Positions 8,847 to 17,129 of a stretch of DNA of 42,341 nt are shown one piece after another; positions within the stretch are counted from its first letter, which is position 1; every line of letters begins with the position of its first letter. The notes below the pieces were generated by a model, which did not search any database, was not told where the DNA came from, and saw only the letters and a program-made list of their open reading frames with translations. This stretch comes from Mesorhizobium sp. (GTDB lineage: Bacteria; Pseudomonadota; Alphaproteobacteria; Rhizobiales; Rhizobiaceae): contig SAJS01000029.1 of assembly GCA_004017535.1 (NCBI GenBank), forward strand, positions 1 through 42,341, written 5' to 3'. A program made the translations under genes and the position numbers.

Positions 8847-9773
8847 GTGGAAATCAGGCAGTTAAGATACTTCGTTGGCGTGGTCGAAGCAGGCAGTTTC
8901 ACGAAGGCCGCTGGCTTTCTGAATGTCGCCCAGAGTGCGCTGAGTCTGCATGTGCGCCAATTGGAGGAAGGCTTCGGCACTCAGCTGCTGATACGCGACA
9001 GGACCGGCGTGAGCGTGACGGCGTCAGGAGCCAAACTGCTCGAGCGGGCGCGGGCAATTCTCAAAGAAATTCGACTTACCGAGGTGGAATTGACCAACAC
9101 AGCCGCTTCCCCTGCCGGGGAGGTGACTATTGGCATTCCGTCTGGAGCTGCTCGCGTCCTGAGCGGTCCGCTGCTTGAGGCGGTGAGACACGAACTGCCC
9201 AAGGTGTCCCTCAAGATGGTCGAGGGTATGACGGGACCGCTAGAGGAATGGATGGCGGCTGGACGCTTCAACCTGGCGGTTCTGTACCGCACAGCAGACA
9301 GTGTGGGGCGAATGACGGTGCTAGCGCGCGAAGACCTTTGTCTGGTGGTTCCGTCCGGCGAGCCGCCGTTTGAAGATGCGATATCTCTGGCCGACCTGCA
9401 TGCATTCCCCCTGGCGGTTCCCATGCGCAACAACAATGTCAGGCGTTCGGTGGCTGATGTCGTCGCACAACACGGTTGCGCGCTGGACGTCAGGTTTGAA
9501 GTGGACTCCCTCTCAACGATCATCAACATGGTCGTAGAGGGAAAAGCGCATTCTATTCTCGCCCCGTCTGCGGTTCAGAAAGAAGCCTCCCAAGGGCTGG
9601 TCCGGACTGTCAAGATCGTCGATCCGGTGATTACTCGGTCCGTGGTGCTCGCTGTAAATCCCAAAGATGAGCGTTCTGCGGCCGTTTCTGCGGTCCGCAA
9701 GCTCATTCCGAAGGTCGCCAGAAAATTGATTGAAATCCGGGACTGGGCGGCGGTGGCGCCTGAAGCGACTTGA
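8847..9773 (+). CDS. LysR family transcriptional regulator
   Basis: The 308-residue protein has the LysR winged helix-turn-helix at the N-terminus (VEIRQLRYFVGVVEAGSF, then AAGFLNVAQSALSLHVRQLE) and a periplasmic-binding-protein-like effector domain from about residue 90. It resembles the Nac/CynR-like group with GEVTIGIPSGAARVL. I choose the GTG at 8847 because it gives the standard LysR start and GGAAGA lies eight bases upstream; the ATG at 8820 would add nine atypical residues. It is transcribed in the same direction as the flanking catabolic genes, between the lyase and the dehydrogenase. It probably senses a pathway intermediate and controls the cluster. A LysR-type palindrome follows the gene at 9821-9835. 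Confidence 0.92.
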   Translation: MEIRQLRYFVGVVEAGSFTKAAGFLNVAQSALSLHVRQLEEGFGTQLLIRDRTGVSVTASGAKLLERARAILKEIRLTEVELTNTAASPAGEVTIGIPSGAARVLSGPLLEAVRHELPKVSLKMVEGMTGPLEEWMAAGRFNLAVLYRTADSVGRMTVLAREDLCLVVPSGEPPFEDAISLADLHAFPLAVPMRNNNVRRSVADVVAQHGCALDVRFEVDSLSTIINMVVEGKAHSILAPSAVQKEASQGLVRTVKIVDPVITRSVVLAVNPKDERSAAVSAVRKLIPKVARKLIEIRDWAAVAPEAT

Positions 9774-9810
9774 CAGCCGTCGATCCATAAACAGGACACG
9801 TTTTTTTGCG

Positions 9811-9835
9811 ATCCAGGTCAATCTGGATTCCAGAT
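9811..9835. promoter_or_regulatory. Palindromic LysR-type operator candidate
   Basis: The sequence ATCTGG-att-CCAGAT (9821-9835) is a perfect 6-3-6 inverted repeat that also fits the LysR box T-N11-A (T9822 to A9834). It overlaps a second inverted repeat ATCCAG-N6-CTGGAT (9811-9828). It lies in the only long gap between the LysR gene and the aldehyde dehydrogenase gene, about 130 bp before the latter's start. Binding by the neighbouring regulator is inferred, not shown. Confidence 0.6.
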
Positions 9836-9963
9836 GGATTTCGGCATTAAACGATATTTGACCTGCCGTGACCATCGCGACCAAACTGGCTCAGCGAGTT
9901 CAGCCGGTTCGACACCCAACGGTGCTCGTATGGCAAAAAATATTCACACAAGTGGAGCCCGCG

Positions 9964-11397
9964 ATGTCCGACGCCAAGAGCTACGAGCTCTTCATTAACG
10001 GCAAATGGCGAGCCGGTGGCAGCAGAGCCACTTTGCCGGTGATCAACCCGGCGACGGAGAAGGTATTTGCCTCAGCGGCCTCGGCTACGGTTTCAGACTT
10101 GGATGAAGCTCTTGCTTCGGCAGAACGCAGCCGCAAGGCGTGGTCCTCACGACCCGCCCAAGAGCGTGGCGAGATACTCGTCTCTGCCGCCAGCATTCTG
10201 GCAGAGAAAGCTGGCGCCGCAGCCAGGGACCTGTCGTCTGAACAGGGAAAGACGATTGCCGAAGCGACAGGAGAATATGCGCGCGCAGTCGAAACGCTGG
10301 AATGGAATGGCCGGCATGCCGATGAGTTGTCGACCCCGATTCCGTTGGGTCCGAACAGGATGATCGTCCCGGAGGCCGTCGGTGTCGTCGCTGCCTTTAC
10401 GCCGTGGAACTATCCAGCCGTTCTCATCGCCCGCAAGCTCGCCCCCGCGCTGGCGGCAGGCTGCCCGGTGATCCTCAAAGGGGCCGAGGAGACGCCAAGC
10501 GTGGCTGTCCATATCGTGGAATCTTTGCGTCAAGCAGGGATACCGGAAGGCGTGGTCAACCTGGTGTTCGGTGTGCCTGTGCATATATCACGGCATCTGC
10601 TCAGTTCGCCAATTGTGAAAGTCTTGACGTTCACGGGATCGACCGCTGTTGGGAAACAGCTGGCCACACTGGCCGCGAATAATCTGCAGCGCTGCATCCT
10701 TGAGCTCGGTGGACATTCCCCGGTTATCGTGTGCGAAGATGCCGACCTGGCAACGGCGATACCGGCTATTTCGGAATACAAATTCGAGTGCGCGGGCCAG
10801 AGCTGTAATGCGCCCAGCAGGATTCTTGTCGCCCGATCCCGCTATGAGGAATTCCTGTTCCGGATGACGGAGGCGGTCCGAAGAATCAGGATCGGACCAC
10901 CGGACAACCCCGCAACGCAAATGGGGCCAATGGCAAACGCCCGGCGAATAGAGGCCATGCAGCGCCTGACCAAGGATGCGGTAGAATGCGGCGCCCGCAT
11001 CGAGACCGGTGGCACCCCCCTTGACGGACCGGGGTTTTACTGGCCGCCAACCATCCTGACGGGCGTACCGAAGGAAGCGAGAGTGCTTCATGAAGAGCCG
11101 TTCGGACCAATTCTCACCGTGGCGCCTTTCGATACGATCGAAGAGGCGATCGAGGAAGCCAACGCCACCGAGTACGGTCTGGCCGCCTACTTGTTTACTG
11201 GCGCGGCCGATACGCAACAGAAGCTTATCAATGGTCTCTCTGCGGGCGCAGTTAGTGTGAATTACCTGAAAGGGGTTTCCGCGGATGCGCCTTATGGGGG
11301 CGTCAAGCAAAGCGGCTATGGATATGAAGGCGGCGAGCAGGGGATGCGAAGCTTCCAGATTCTGAAAATGGTCAATGCCCTCGGTTCGTTTGGATAA
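9964..11397 (+). CDS. NAD(P)-dependent aldehyde dehydrogenase (succinate-semialdehyde dehydrogenase-like)
   Basis: The 477-residue protein is a complete aldehyde dehydrogenase: FINGKWRAGG at the N-terminus, the oxyanion asparagine N149 in FTPWNYPAVL, K172 in VILKGAEETPS, the Rossmann loop FTGSTAVGK, the general base E247 in LELGGHSPVIV, the nucleophile C281 in CAGQSCNAPSR, and EEPFGPIL. It is closest in pattern to succinate-semialdehyde dehydrogenases, but substrate specificity cannot be fixed. The ATG at 9964 gives a normal family start and has gtggag upstream; a longer frame from 9868 adds 32 unlikely residues. The next gene starts six bases after its stop. Its place in a methylaspartate pathway is not obvious; it may deal with a semialdehyde made by the nearby aminotransferase. 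Confidence 0.9.
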   Translation: MSDAKSYELFINGKWRAGGSRATLPVINPATEKVFASAASATVSDLDEALASAERSRKAWSSRPAQERGEILVSAASILAEKAGAAARDLSSEQGKTIAEATGEYARAVETLEWNGRHADELSTPIPLGPNRMIVPEAVGVVAAFTPWNYPAVLIARKLAPALAAGCPVILKGAEETPSVAVHIVESLRQAGIPEGVVNLVFGVPVHISRHLLSSPIVKVLTFTGSTAVGKQLATLAANNLQRCILELGGHSPVIVCEDADLATAIPAISEYKFECAGQSCNAPSRILVARSRYEEFLFRMTEAVRRIRIGPPDNPATQMGPMANARRIEAMQRLTKDAVECGARIETGGTPLDGPGFYWPPTILTGVPKEARVLHEEPFGPILTVAPFDTIEEAIEEANATEYGLAAYLFTGAADTQQKLINGLSAGAVSVNYLKGVSADAPYGGVKQSGYGYEGGEQGMRSFQILKMVNALGSFG

Positions 11398-11403
11398 AAT
11401 CCG

Positions 11404-12948
11404 GTGGGAAACAGAACACGGACCATCGCAGGTCGCGACATCACAAGGAGCGTCGCCGACGCCCTTCAGTACATCTCGTACTATCATCCTCCAGATTATA
11501 TCCGGTCTCTTTCTCACGCATACACGCGAGAACAGAGCCCGTCGGCGAAGAATGCCATAGGTCAGATTCTGCTGAACTCCCGCATGGCGGCCTTTGGGCG
11601 GCGCCCGATTTGTCAGGACACCGGACTTGTGGTTGTCTTCGCAAAGGTCGGCATGGATGCGCGCATTAAGTCAACGGCCAGTTTCGCTGATCTTGTGAAC
11701 GAGGGCGTACGTCAAGCCTATCTCGATCCGGACAATCCCCTTCGGCCATCGATCGTTGCGGATCCCCTCGCTAGACGGGTCAACACCCGCGACAACACGC
11801 CGGCAGTTGTCCATGTCGACTTGGTGCAAGGTAACCAGGTTGAGATCACCATCGCCGCAAAAGGCGGCGGGTCGGAGAACAAGGCGCGTTTTACCACCCT
11901 CAATCCCAGCGCCTCCGTTTCCGACTGGGTGGTCAATACCGTTTCGACCCTTGGCAGCGGGTGGTGTCCACCTGGACTGATCTCTGTCGGCATCGGTGGT
12001 AGCGCTGAAAAGGCGATGCTGCTGGCCAAGGAGGCCATGAACGAGCCCATCGATATGGCGGAACTGATCGCAAGGGGGGCGTCAAGCGCAGAGGAGGGGC
12101 TGCGGATTGAGCTTTATGAGCGGATCAACGCGCTTGGTATCGGCGCCCAAGGCCTTGGTGGTCTGACGACAGTCGTTGACGTCAAGGTTGCGACCTATCC
12201 TACTCATGCAGCGTCCAAGCCTGTGGCGCTCATCCCGCAATGCGCCGCCAACCGGCACCTGAAGTTTACTTTGGACGGCTCTGGACCCATCAGCCTCCAG
12301 CCGCCCGATTTGCGCGAATGGCCCGACATCGGAGCCGACGAATTGAACCCAGCCGGCGTCCGGCGGGTCAATTTAGATACGCTGACGAAGGAAGAGACGG
12401 CATCGTGGCGCTGCGGTGAAACGCTCCTGCTGTCTGGAAAGATGCTGACGGGCCGTGACGCTGCCCACAAACGAATGGTCGAACTGATCGATGCCGGCAA
12501 GCCGCTTCCAGTCGATCTGCGGGGACGCGTGATCTACTACGTCGGTCCCGTCCGGGCAGCGAGAAATGAGATCGTTGGACCCGCCGGTCCAACAACCTCC
12601 AGCCGCTTGGACGATTTTACGGACAAGGTGCTCGCCGAAACCGGCCTTTTCGCGATGGTGGGCAAAGCGGAGAGGGGACCGGCGGCCATCGCCTCGATTG
12701 TAAGACACAAAACGCCATACCTTGCTGCAGTGGGTGGCGCTGCGTACCTGATCTCAAAATCGATTAAGGCGGCGCGGATCGTTGCCTTTGAAGACCTGGG
12801 CATGGAAGCCATCTATGAATTCGATGTGCAGGACATGCCTGTTATCATGGCCGTCGATGTTGAGGGAAACTCCATTCACAATTCCGGGCCTCTTGAGTGG
12901 CGTAAGCGTATGGCGGCCGACAGCATCGCACGCAACATCGGCGTTTGA
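11404..12948 (+). CDS. Class I fumarate hydratase / mesaconase (4Fe-4S)
   Basis: The 514-residue protein is a full-length single-chain class I fumarase with both the alpha (N-terminal) and beta (C-terminal) domains. The three cluster cysteines are C70 (PICQDTG), C188 (GSGWCPPGL) and C280 (IPQCAANRHL), spaced 118 and 92 residues apart, nearly the same as in other class I enzymes. The beta domain shows GKMLTGRDAAHKRM, VGPAGPTTSSRLDD and HNSGPLEWRKR. Class I fumarases can also hydrate mesaconate to (S)-citramalate. The methylaspartate ammonia-lyase and CitE-like lyase in the same cluster make this mesaconase role likely. The start is a GTG six bases after the aldehyde dehydrogenase stop, with no strong ribosome-binding site, so translational coupling is likely. 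Activity on fumarate cannot be excluded. Confidence 0.92.
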   Translation: MGNRTRTIAGRDITRSVADALQYISYYHPPDYIRSLSHAYTREQSPSAKNAIGQILLNSRMAAFGRRPICQDTGLVVVFAKVGMDARIKSTASFADLVNEGVRQAYLDPDNPLRPSIVADPLARRVNTRDNTPAVVHVDLVQGNQVEITIAAKGGGSENKARFTTLNPSASVSDWVVNTVSTLGSGWCPPGLISVGIGGSAEKAMLLAKEAMNEPIDMAELIARGASSAEEGLRIELYERINALGIGAQGLGGLTTVVDVKVATYPTHAASKPVALIPQCAANRHLKFTLDGSGPISLQPPDLREWPDIGADELNPAGVRRVNLDTLTKEETASWRCGETLLLSGKMLTGRDAAHKRMVELIDAGKPLPVDLRGRVIYYVGPVRAARNEIVGPAGPTTSSRLDDFTDKVLAETGLFAMVGKAERGPAAIASIVRHKTPYLAAVGGAAYLISKSIKAARIVAFEDLGMEAIYEFDVQDMPVIMAVDVEGNSIHNSGPLEWRKRMAADSIARNIGV

Positions 12949-13437
12949 GTCTTTCCGTTGGGCGATTTCGGCCAGACTCCAGCGTCAAATTGCCGTGAGA
13001 CGAGCGGCATTTGCGGTGCCTTGCGCCTCGGCGAGCCGGACGAGCAAGGCCTTCAATTCACCCCAATAGCTGAATGTGCCACTGAATACTGCATTGAGTA
13101 TGCCGTCCACGCGATCGAGGCTCGAATGCTGCCGCACGTCTATCAAGTACGGCAGCGGAGATTCAAGAAAATGGGGTATCTATTTATTAGGAGGTCTTCG
13201 CCGCCGCCGACTATTCTCTCCAGCGGCATCATTGCCCCGTTAGGCGTCGGGGCGATAGCCAAAGTACTTCTGCAGCTTTTCTCAGCGGATCGCTCTCCCT
13301 CAGCTGATTGTCGTACCCCATTCTGGCACATCTCGGACCGAGAACGGATGCGTTCCACTACTACATTCGGTCATTCAAGATGGATAGAATTGATCGGCGC
13401 ACAAGGCGCTGTCATCGCTGCTTGAGAGCAACAGGTT
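12949..13437. other. Intergenic region, no recognised gene
   Basis: This 489-bp stretch holds open frames on both strands without any motif I recognise. It separates the end of the catabolic cluster from the Lrp gene and probably carries the Lrp promoter near its right end. No terminator hairpin with a T-run is evident after the fumarase gene. Confidence 0.4.
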
Positions 13438-13935
13438 ATGAAGTCGAAACCCGACCCCGTGCAACTCGACAGTTGGGACGTCCGGATTCTCTCCGAGATT
13501 CAGGCAGACGGTCGGATTTCAAAAAGTGAGCTTGCAAAACGAGTTCATCTTTCGGCGTCGGCCTGTTCGGAGCGGCTCCGAGCACTCAAGGCCGCAGGGA
13601 TTATTGAGGGATTCTATGCGCGACTGAGTCCTGCCCTCATTGGCGGCATGATCTTTGTGATGGTAGAAGTCGTGCTGGATCGCCATCGTCTTGAGGACCA
13701 ACGACACTTCGAAACTGCAATCCAAGAGATCCCGGAAATCCTGGACTGCTGGGCAATTGGGGGGCGCGTCGATTATCTGATGCGGGTCGCATCTCCTTCT
13801 ATGGCCGCCTATCAGGATTTCATGGAGGGACTGCTGCAGGCAGGCTTGGGGATTGATCAATACTATAGCCTTGTCGTCACGAAACCAGTGAAGTCCAATT
13901 CACCGATACCTTTGTCCGCACTGAGGCAACGGTGA
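13438..13935 (+). CDS. Lrp/AsnC family transcriptional regulator
   Basis: The 165-residue protein has the Lrp N-terminal helix-turn-helix (LDSWDVRILSEIQADGRI, then LAKRVHLSASACSERLRAL) and the C-terminal RAM ligand-binding domain (VMVEVVLDRH, then IPEILDCWAIGGRVDYLMRV). Lrp-type proteins sense amino acids and usually control amino-acid uptake or breakdown genes next to them. The sequence right after its stop (13932-14245) is a decayed copy of the leader and start of the class III aminotransferase found intact at 17785. That suggests this regulator originally controlled such an aminotransferase. The ATG at 13438 gives the expected N-terminus; the ribosome-binding site is weak. Confidence 0.92.
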   Translation: MKSKPDPVQLDSWDVRILSEIQADGRISKSELAKRVHLSASACSERLRALKAAGIIEGFYARLSPALIGGMIFVMVEVVLDRHRLEDQRHFETAIQEIPEILDCWAIGGRVDYLMRVASPSMAAYQDFMEGLLQAGLGIDQYYSLVVTKPVKSNSPIPLSALRQR

Positions 13936-14245
13936 AACCTTAAGTTTCAACGGCGTTTGGCACGGATCCCGTAGATTCGTCGGCAAAAGGCGCCCATTCC
14001 GACGAAACTCAAGGGACATTTGCGGTATACTAATTGCTGGAAAAAGGTGGCCGAGCGCTATCCGCCAGTTGATGGCGAGGAAGGACGATGCGCTTGAGCA
14101 ATCTGGAACCGATCATTCCAGGAGACGGATCGAAGCAGCCATCGGACGCACTTGCCCAGCACGGTTACGGCGAGAAGCCAAACCGGATCGTGCCTGGTTG
14201 AGGAGGCGTCCATATCTAAGATGCGAAGTGCCGAAAAATGCCTCT
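13932..14245 (+). pseudogene. Decayed copy of the aminotransferase leader and 5' end
   Basis: This stretch aligns over about 300 bp with 17624-17955. Shared blocks include gaaactcaagggac, a -10-like TATACT (14026-14031; TATGCT in the other copy), gtggccgag, and atgcgcttgagcaatctgg at the start codon (14088; intact copy 17785). The coding part has lost bases, shifts frame within 20 codons and meets a stop near 14200. Similarity fades after about 14245. It marks an old segmental duplication, later split by the TIR operon and an IS66 fragment. Confidence 0.85.
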
Positions 14246-14737
14246 ACCGCTACTTCAAGGGGGGAACTTTCGCCCTGGATTGGCGATCAGTGGCGATTGA
14301 GCTTAGTCGCGGTCAGCGCGTCCGTGTAGGGGGCGAAATCTACAGCGAGGGTTTGGCAAGCCGACGGATAGCGGGAGTGCAAGCTGGCCCGCTTGGCCTT
14401 GGCGACCAACCCGGCCCTCAACGCCTGCGGACATTCGGAGATCGCTCCATCGCGTTTTTACGTCCTAAGTTCGTTGCTGATCGAGATTAGGAGATCGTCT
14501 GTCCTGTTTGACATTGCTGGTCTCCGCAGCCTTCTAAGCGAGGAGCATGGCTGTGCCGGGGTCGCGTAGGTGGGTGACAAGGCCGGTCACTCCTGCCAGC
14601 CGACGTGGTCTTTGAGAAGGTGGAGGTTGCGCTACCCGGCTGGAGAGCATGGTGCCAGTTTTCACAAGACAAGGGTCGCTTAATCGAATGGGCGTCAAGT
14701 TCATAGATTGCGAACAGATCATGGGGGGATTTGAATA
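14246..14737. other. Intergenic region upstream of the TIR operon
   Basis: About 490 bp with open frames (for example 14152-14490 plus) that show no recognisable family. It joins the decayed aminotransferase copy to the TIR operon. The operon promoter should lie here, but I see no convincing -35/-10 pair. Confidence 0.35.
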
Positions 14738-15325
14738 GTGCTACTGACCGAGGCAGAGCTGAAAAGAGTTGCGAATGCCAGTCGAGGACATAGAGCCGCA
14801 TCGATCGTTCTAAAGGAAGAGACGGCCGCAGCTACAGCCAGATCGTCATTCGACGTTTTTCTGTCACATTCTTTCAAGGACGCAGAGATCATTCTCGGTG
14901 TGAAGCGAATTTTCGAGGAGCTTGGGTTCACTGCTTACGTAGATTGGGTCGAAGATTCACAACTGGACCGCACAAAGGTCTCCTCGGCCACCGCCGAGTT
15001 GCTGCGGACCCGTATGAGGCAGTCAAAGACGCTTATCTATGTGCATTCAAACAATTCTCCAGGATCCAGATGGATGCCTTGGGAGCTTGGCTTTTTCGAT
15101 GGGTTTCGGACCGCGGTAGCGGTTCTGCCCGTGGCAAAAAATTCTTCGGAAACATTCTCCGGGCAAGAATTTTTGGGCCTATACCCTTACATTGATGGGA
15201 CAGGACCTGCATTCCTGTTTATGAACAGAGGGACCGCGCCTCGCTCAAGAATAGGCTCTGTAAGCTCGACTGCTAACCTCACGTTTGCCAAATCCTGGCT
15301 TAAAGAATTTACCGCCACAAAATAG
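14738..15325 (+). CDS. TIR-domain protein, candidate anti-phage component
   Basis: The 195-residue protein has an N-terminal helix-rich stretch of about 37 residues and then a TIR-type domain: SSFDVFLSHSFKDAEIILGV (first strand and helix), a second strand ELGFTAYVDW, strand TLIYVHSNNS, and RWMPWELGFFDG. E116 in that last block sits at the position of the catalytic glutamate of NAD-cleaving TIR proteins. Bacterial TIR proteins either degrade NAD or make ADP-ribose-type signals during phage defence. The start is a GTG at 14738, with ggggggat nine bases upstream. It is the first gene of a three-gene run with gaps of 17 and 9 bases. The specific system is not one I can name with certainty. Confidence 0.8.
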   Translation: MLLTEAELKRVANASRGHRAASIVLKEETAAATARSSFDVFLSHSFKDAEIILGVKRIFEELGFTAYVDWVEDSQLDRTKVSSATAELLRTRMRQSKTLIYVHSNNSPGSRWMPWELGFFDGFRTAVAVLPVAKNSSETFSGQEFLGLYPYIDGTGPAFLFMNRGTAPRSRIGSVSSTANLTFAKSWLKEFTATK

Positions 15326-15342
15326 ACTGGTGTGCTTCAAAA

Positions 15343-16202
15343 ATGAAATATCCTGGACTCTATAATAGCGCCGACGTGGCATCCAACGAGCAGCAGGCGA
15401 CGTTTCTCCGCCTGATCCGGGCAGAGTACGTTCTTCTTTTTTTAGCGTCGGTGCTCTCTTTGGACTTGTCGTCATCAAAAGCCTATTTCGGTGTCTATGC
15501 TGCGGTATTTCTTTGCTCAATGGGAGTCCTCATTTTCCGGTCGGTCACAAAGCCGAGCAGGTCTGGTATCAGGCTCGAGCTCTGGCAGAGTCGGTGAAGA
15601 CATTGACTTGGCGCTTCGCGATGCGAGCACAGCCGTTCGATGACGCGCGCGCGGCTGACGCCAGAGCTGATTTTCGAAAGCTCATGGAAGATATCCTTGA
15701 TAGCAATCGTCACCTTGGTAGCGCGTTGAGCGGCACCGATTCAGCATCGCCCCAAACAACGGACGAGATGATGTCGATAAGGGACTCCCCGCGAAAAGAA
15801 CGAAAAGACCTATATCTGCAGAGACGAATCTGCGACCAACGGAAGTGGTACGAGAAGAAGGCGCGCTCGAACAAGAGGTCCGCGAAAGTCTGGATGGGCC
15901 TTGGTATTTTTGCATACGCTCTGGGATTCTCGTTCATCGTAGTACGCATCGCTGACCCCGCGATGCCAGGCTGGCCGACCGAGCCGCTAATTGTCATCGC
16001 CGCCTCCCTTATCGGGTGGACCCAGATCAAGAAATTTAACGAATTGGCATCGGCTTACACGTTGACAGCTCACGAGATCGGCTTGACTGCCGACCTTATT
16101 ACGGACGCCAACTCGGATGAGGCATTCTCCGCCGCGGTGAACGAAGCCGAACTGGCTTTCTCACGGGAGCACACCCAGTGGGTTGCTCGTCAAAACAACT
16201 AA
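15343..16202 (+). CDS. SLATT/DUF4231 membrane protein, split by a -1 frameshift
   Basis: Two overlapping frames make up one gene. The first (15343-15597) starts MKYPGLYNSADVASNEQQAT and encodes two hydrophobic segments (about residues 28-40 and 50-66). The second (entered before about 15550, to 16202) carries VWYQARALAESVKTLTWRFA, RKWYEKKARSNKRSAKVW, and two more membrane segments (FAYALGFSFIVVRIA, EPLIVIAASLIGW) followed by HEIGLTADLI. This is the pattern of DUF4231/SLATT proteins, predicted membrane effectors of nucleotide-signalling conflict systems. The change of frame is -1. It may be a one-base deletion near 15540-15550, a sequencing error, or real recoding: a U UUU UUA slippery heptamer lies in the right phase at 15438-15444. 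The gene starts 17 bases after the TIR gene. Confidence 0.78.
15438..15444 (+). promoter_or_regulatory. Slippery heptamer T-TTT-TTA in the SLATT gene
   Basis: In the first frame the codons read CTT TTT TTA, so the heptamer is in the phase needed for -1 ribosomal slippage. The -1 frame is open from here right into the second part of the gene. However, the zero-frame peptide after this point still looks like the family's second membrane segment, which favours a plain indel further downstream. Confidence 0.3.
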
Positions 16203-16211
16203 GAGACAACA

Positions 16212-16718
16212 ATGGCATACAGCGATCCGACCTATGTAATATTTGACGGCGATGAAGACGCTTGGGCATACCGCTTTATGAAAGGGTGGAACGCCAGCGA
16301 GAATGTGAGTTTTGAATTCGCGAACGCTCACGATCTGGACAATATGACGAGCCGAGCACAGGACGAAGATTATGTTAAACGCAATCTTCGCAACAGAATG
16401 AATGGATCGAGCCAGGTACTTGTCCTGATCGGTGAGAAGACGAAAAACCTTTTTCGCTTCGTGCGCTGGGAAATGGAATTGGCTCTTGATCTAGGTCTGC
16501 CGATAATCGCAGCAAACCTTAACGGCTCGCGGCAACAAGATGTGAGCTGTCCGCCTATCATCAGGGACAAATGTGTTGTGCACGTGCCGTTCAAGATGAA
16601 GGCCATCAAGCACGCGCTAGCCAATTGGCCGAGCGAATTTCATCGGCTTTCAAACGCTCAGCGTGGCGATGGCGCCAGGAGCTATGGCGAAAGCACCTAT
16701 CGCGATCTCGGCTTATAA
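16212..16718 (+). CDS. TIR-like (MTH538/DUF1863, ThsB-like) protein
   Basis: The 168-residue protein resembles the MTH538 TIR-like family that includes the Thoeris sensor ThsB. It has an initial strand PTYVIFDGDEDAWAYRFMKG, the block DEDYVKRNLRNRMNGSSQVL, strand VLVLIGEKT, and FVRWEMELALDLGLPIIAAN, with E87 in the position of the functional glutamate. ThsB-type proteins detect phage and make a cyclic or linear ADP-ribose signal for an effector. Here the apparent effector is the neighbouring SLATT membrane protein, nine bases upstream; this pairing is inferred. The last 25 residues are unrelated to the fold. ATG 16212 follows aagagac. Confidence 0.78.
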   Translation: MAYSDPTYVIFDGDEDAWAYRFMKGWNASENVSFEFANAHDLDNMTSRAQDEDYVKRNLRNRMNGSSQVLVLIGEKTKNLFRFVRWEMELALDLGLPIIAANLNGSRQQDVSCPPIIRDKCVVHVPFKMKAIKHALANWPSEFHRLSNAQRGDGARSYGESTYRDLGL

Positions 16719-17129
16719 TCGCCCACCTAAAAGCACTTAGCCGCCCAAACATCCTCGCCATCCGCTGGCGGCGACTAGCCTTAGCAACGTCCGCCAGCGT
16801 GTTCCGAGCTTGCCGAGCGATGATAAGAAGAGACGTCCGATTTGCTGAGTTTGGCTGAAAGCTGCAGGTCATGTGCAACCTATTAGAGGAGCCCCGCTCG
16901 AAGCGTCGGATCGTCAGGCAAGATCACGTCGCGCGAGGGCGCTGGTTTCGCGAGGAAAAGGAGCGGCTGTTCGACGTTTGAGGCTTGATCCAGCGTTTCG
17001 AGACTGCACGAGCGGCCAGCATTGATGGAGGCATGCTGCCGCCTCCTGCGAGCCGCAGCTCGGCTCGCCCTGCGCAGCAACCACGAATTTGCGATCGCAA
17101 GAAAGGCAACACGCTGACGATAGAACTTG
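16719..17129. other. Intergenic region with an inverted repeat
   Basis: No gene was recognised in these 411 bp. An inverted repeat CGCTGGCGG / CCGCCAGCG at 16763-16771 and 16791-16799 could form a nine-pair stem with a 19-base loop just after the TIR-like gene. It lacks a T-run, so it is at best a weak terminator or an element end. Confidence 0.4.

Noticed and set aside
12958-13425. 155-residue plus-strand open frame before the Lrp gene
   Set aside because: No recognisable motif, atypical composition and no ribosome-binding site; I treat it as intergenic.
16763-16799. Inverted repeat after the TIR-like gene as a terminator
   Set aside because: The stem is good but the loop is long and there is no T-run on either side, so I do not call it a terminator.
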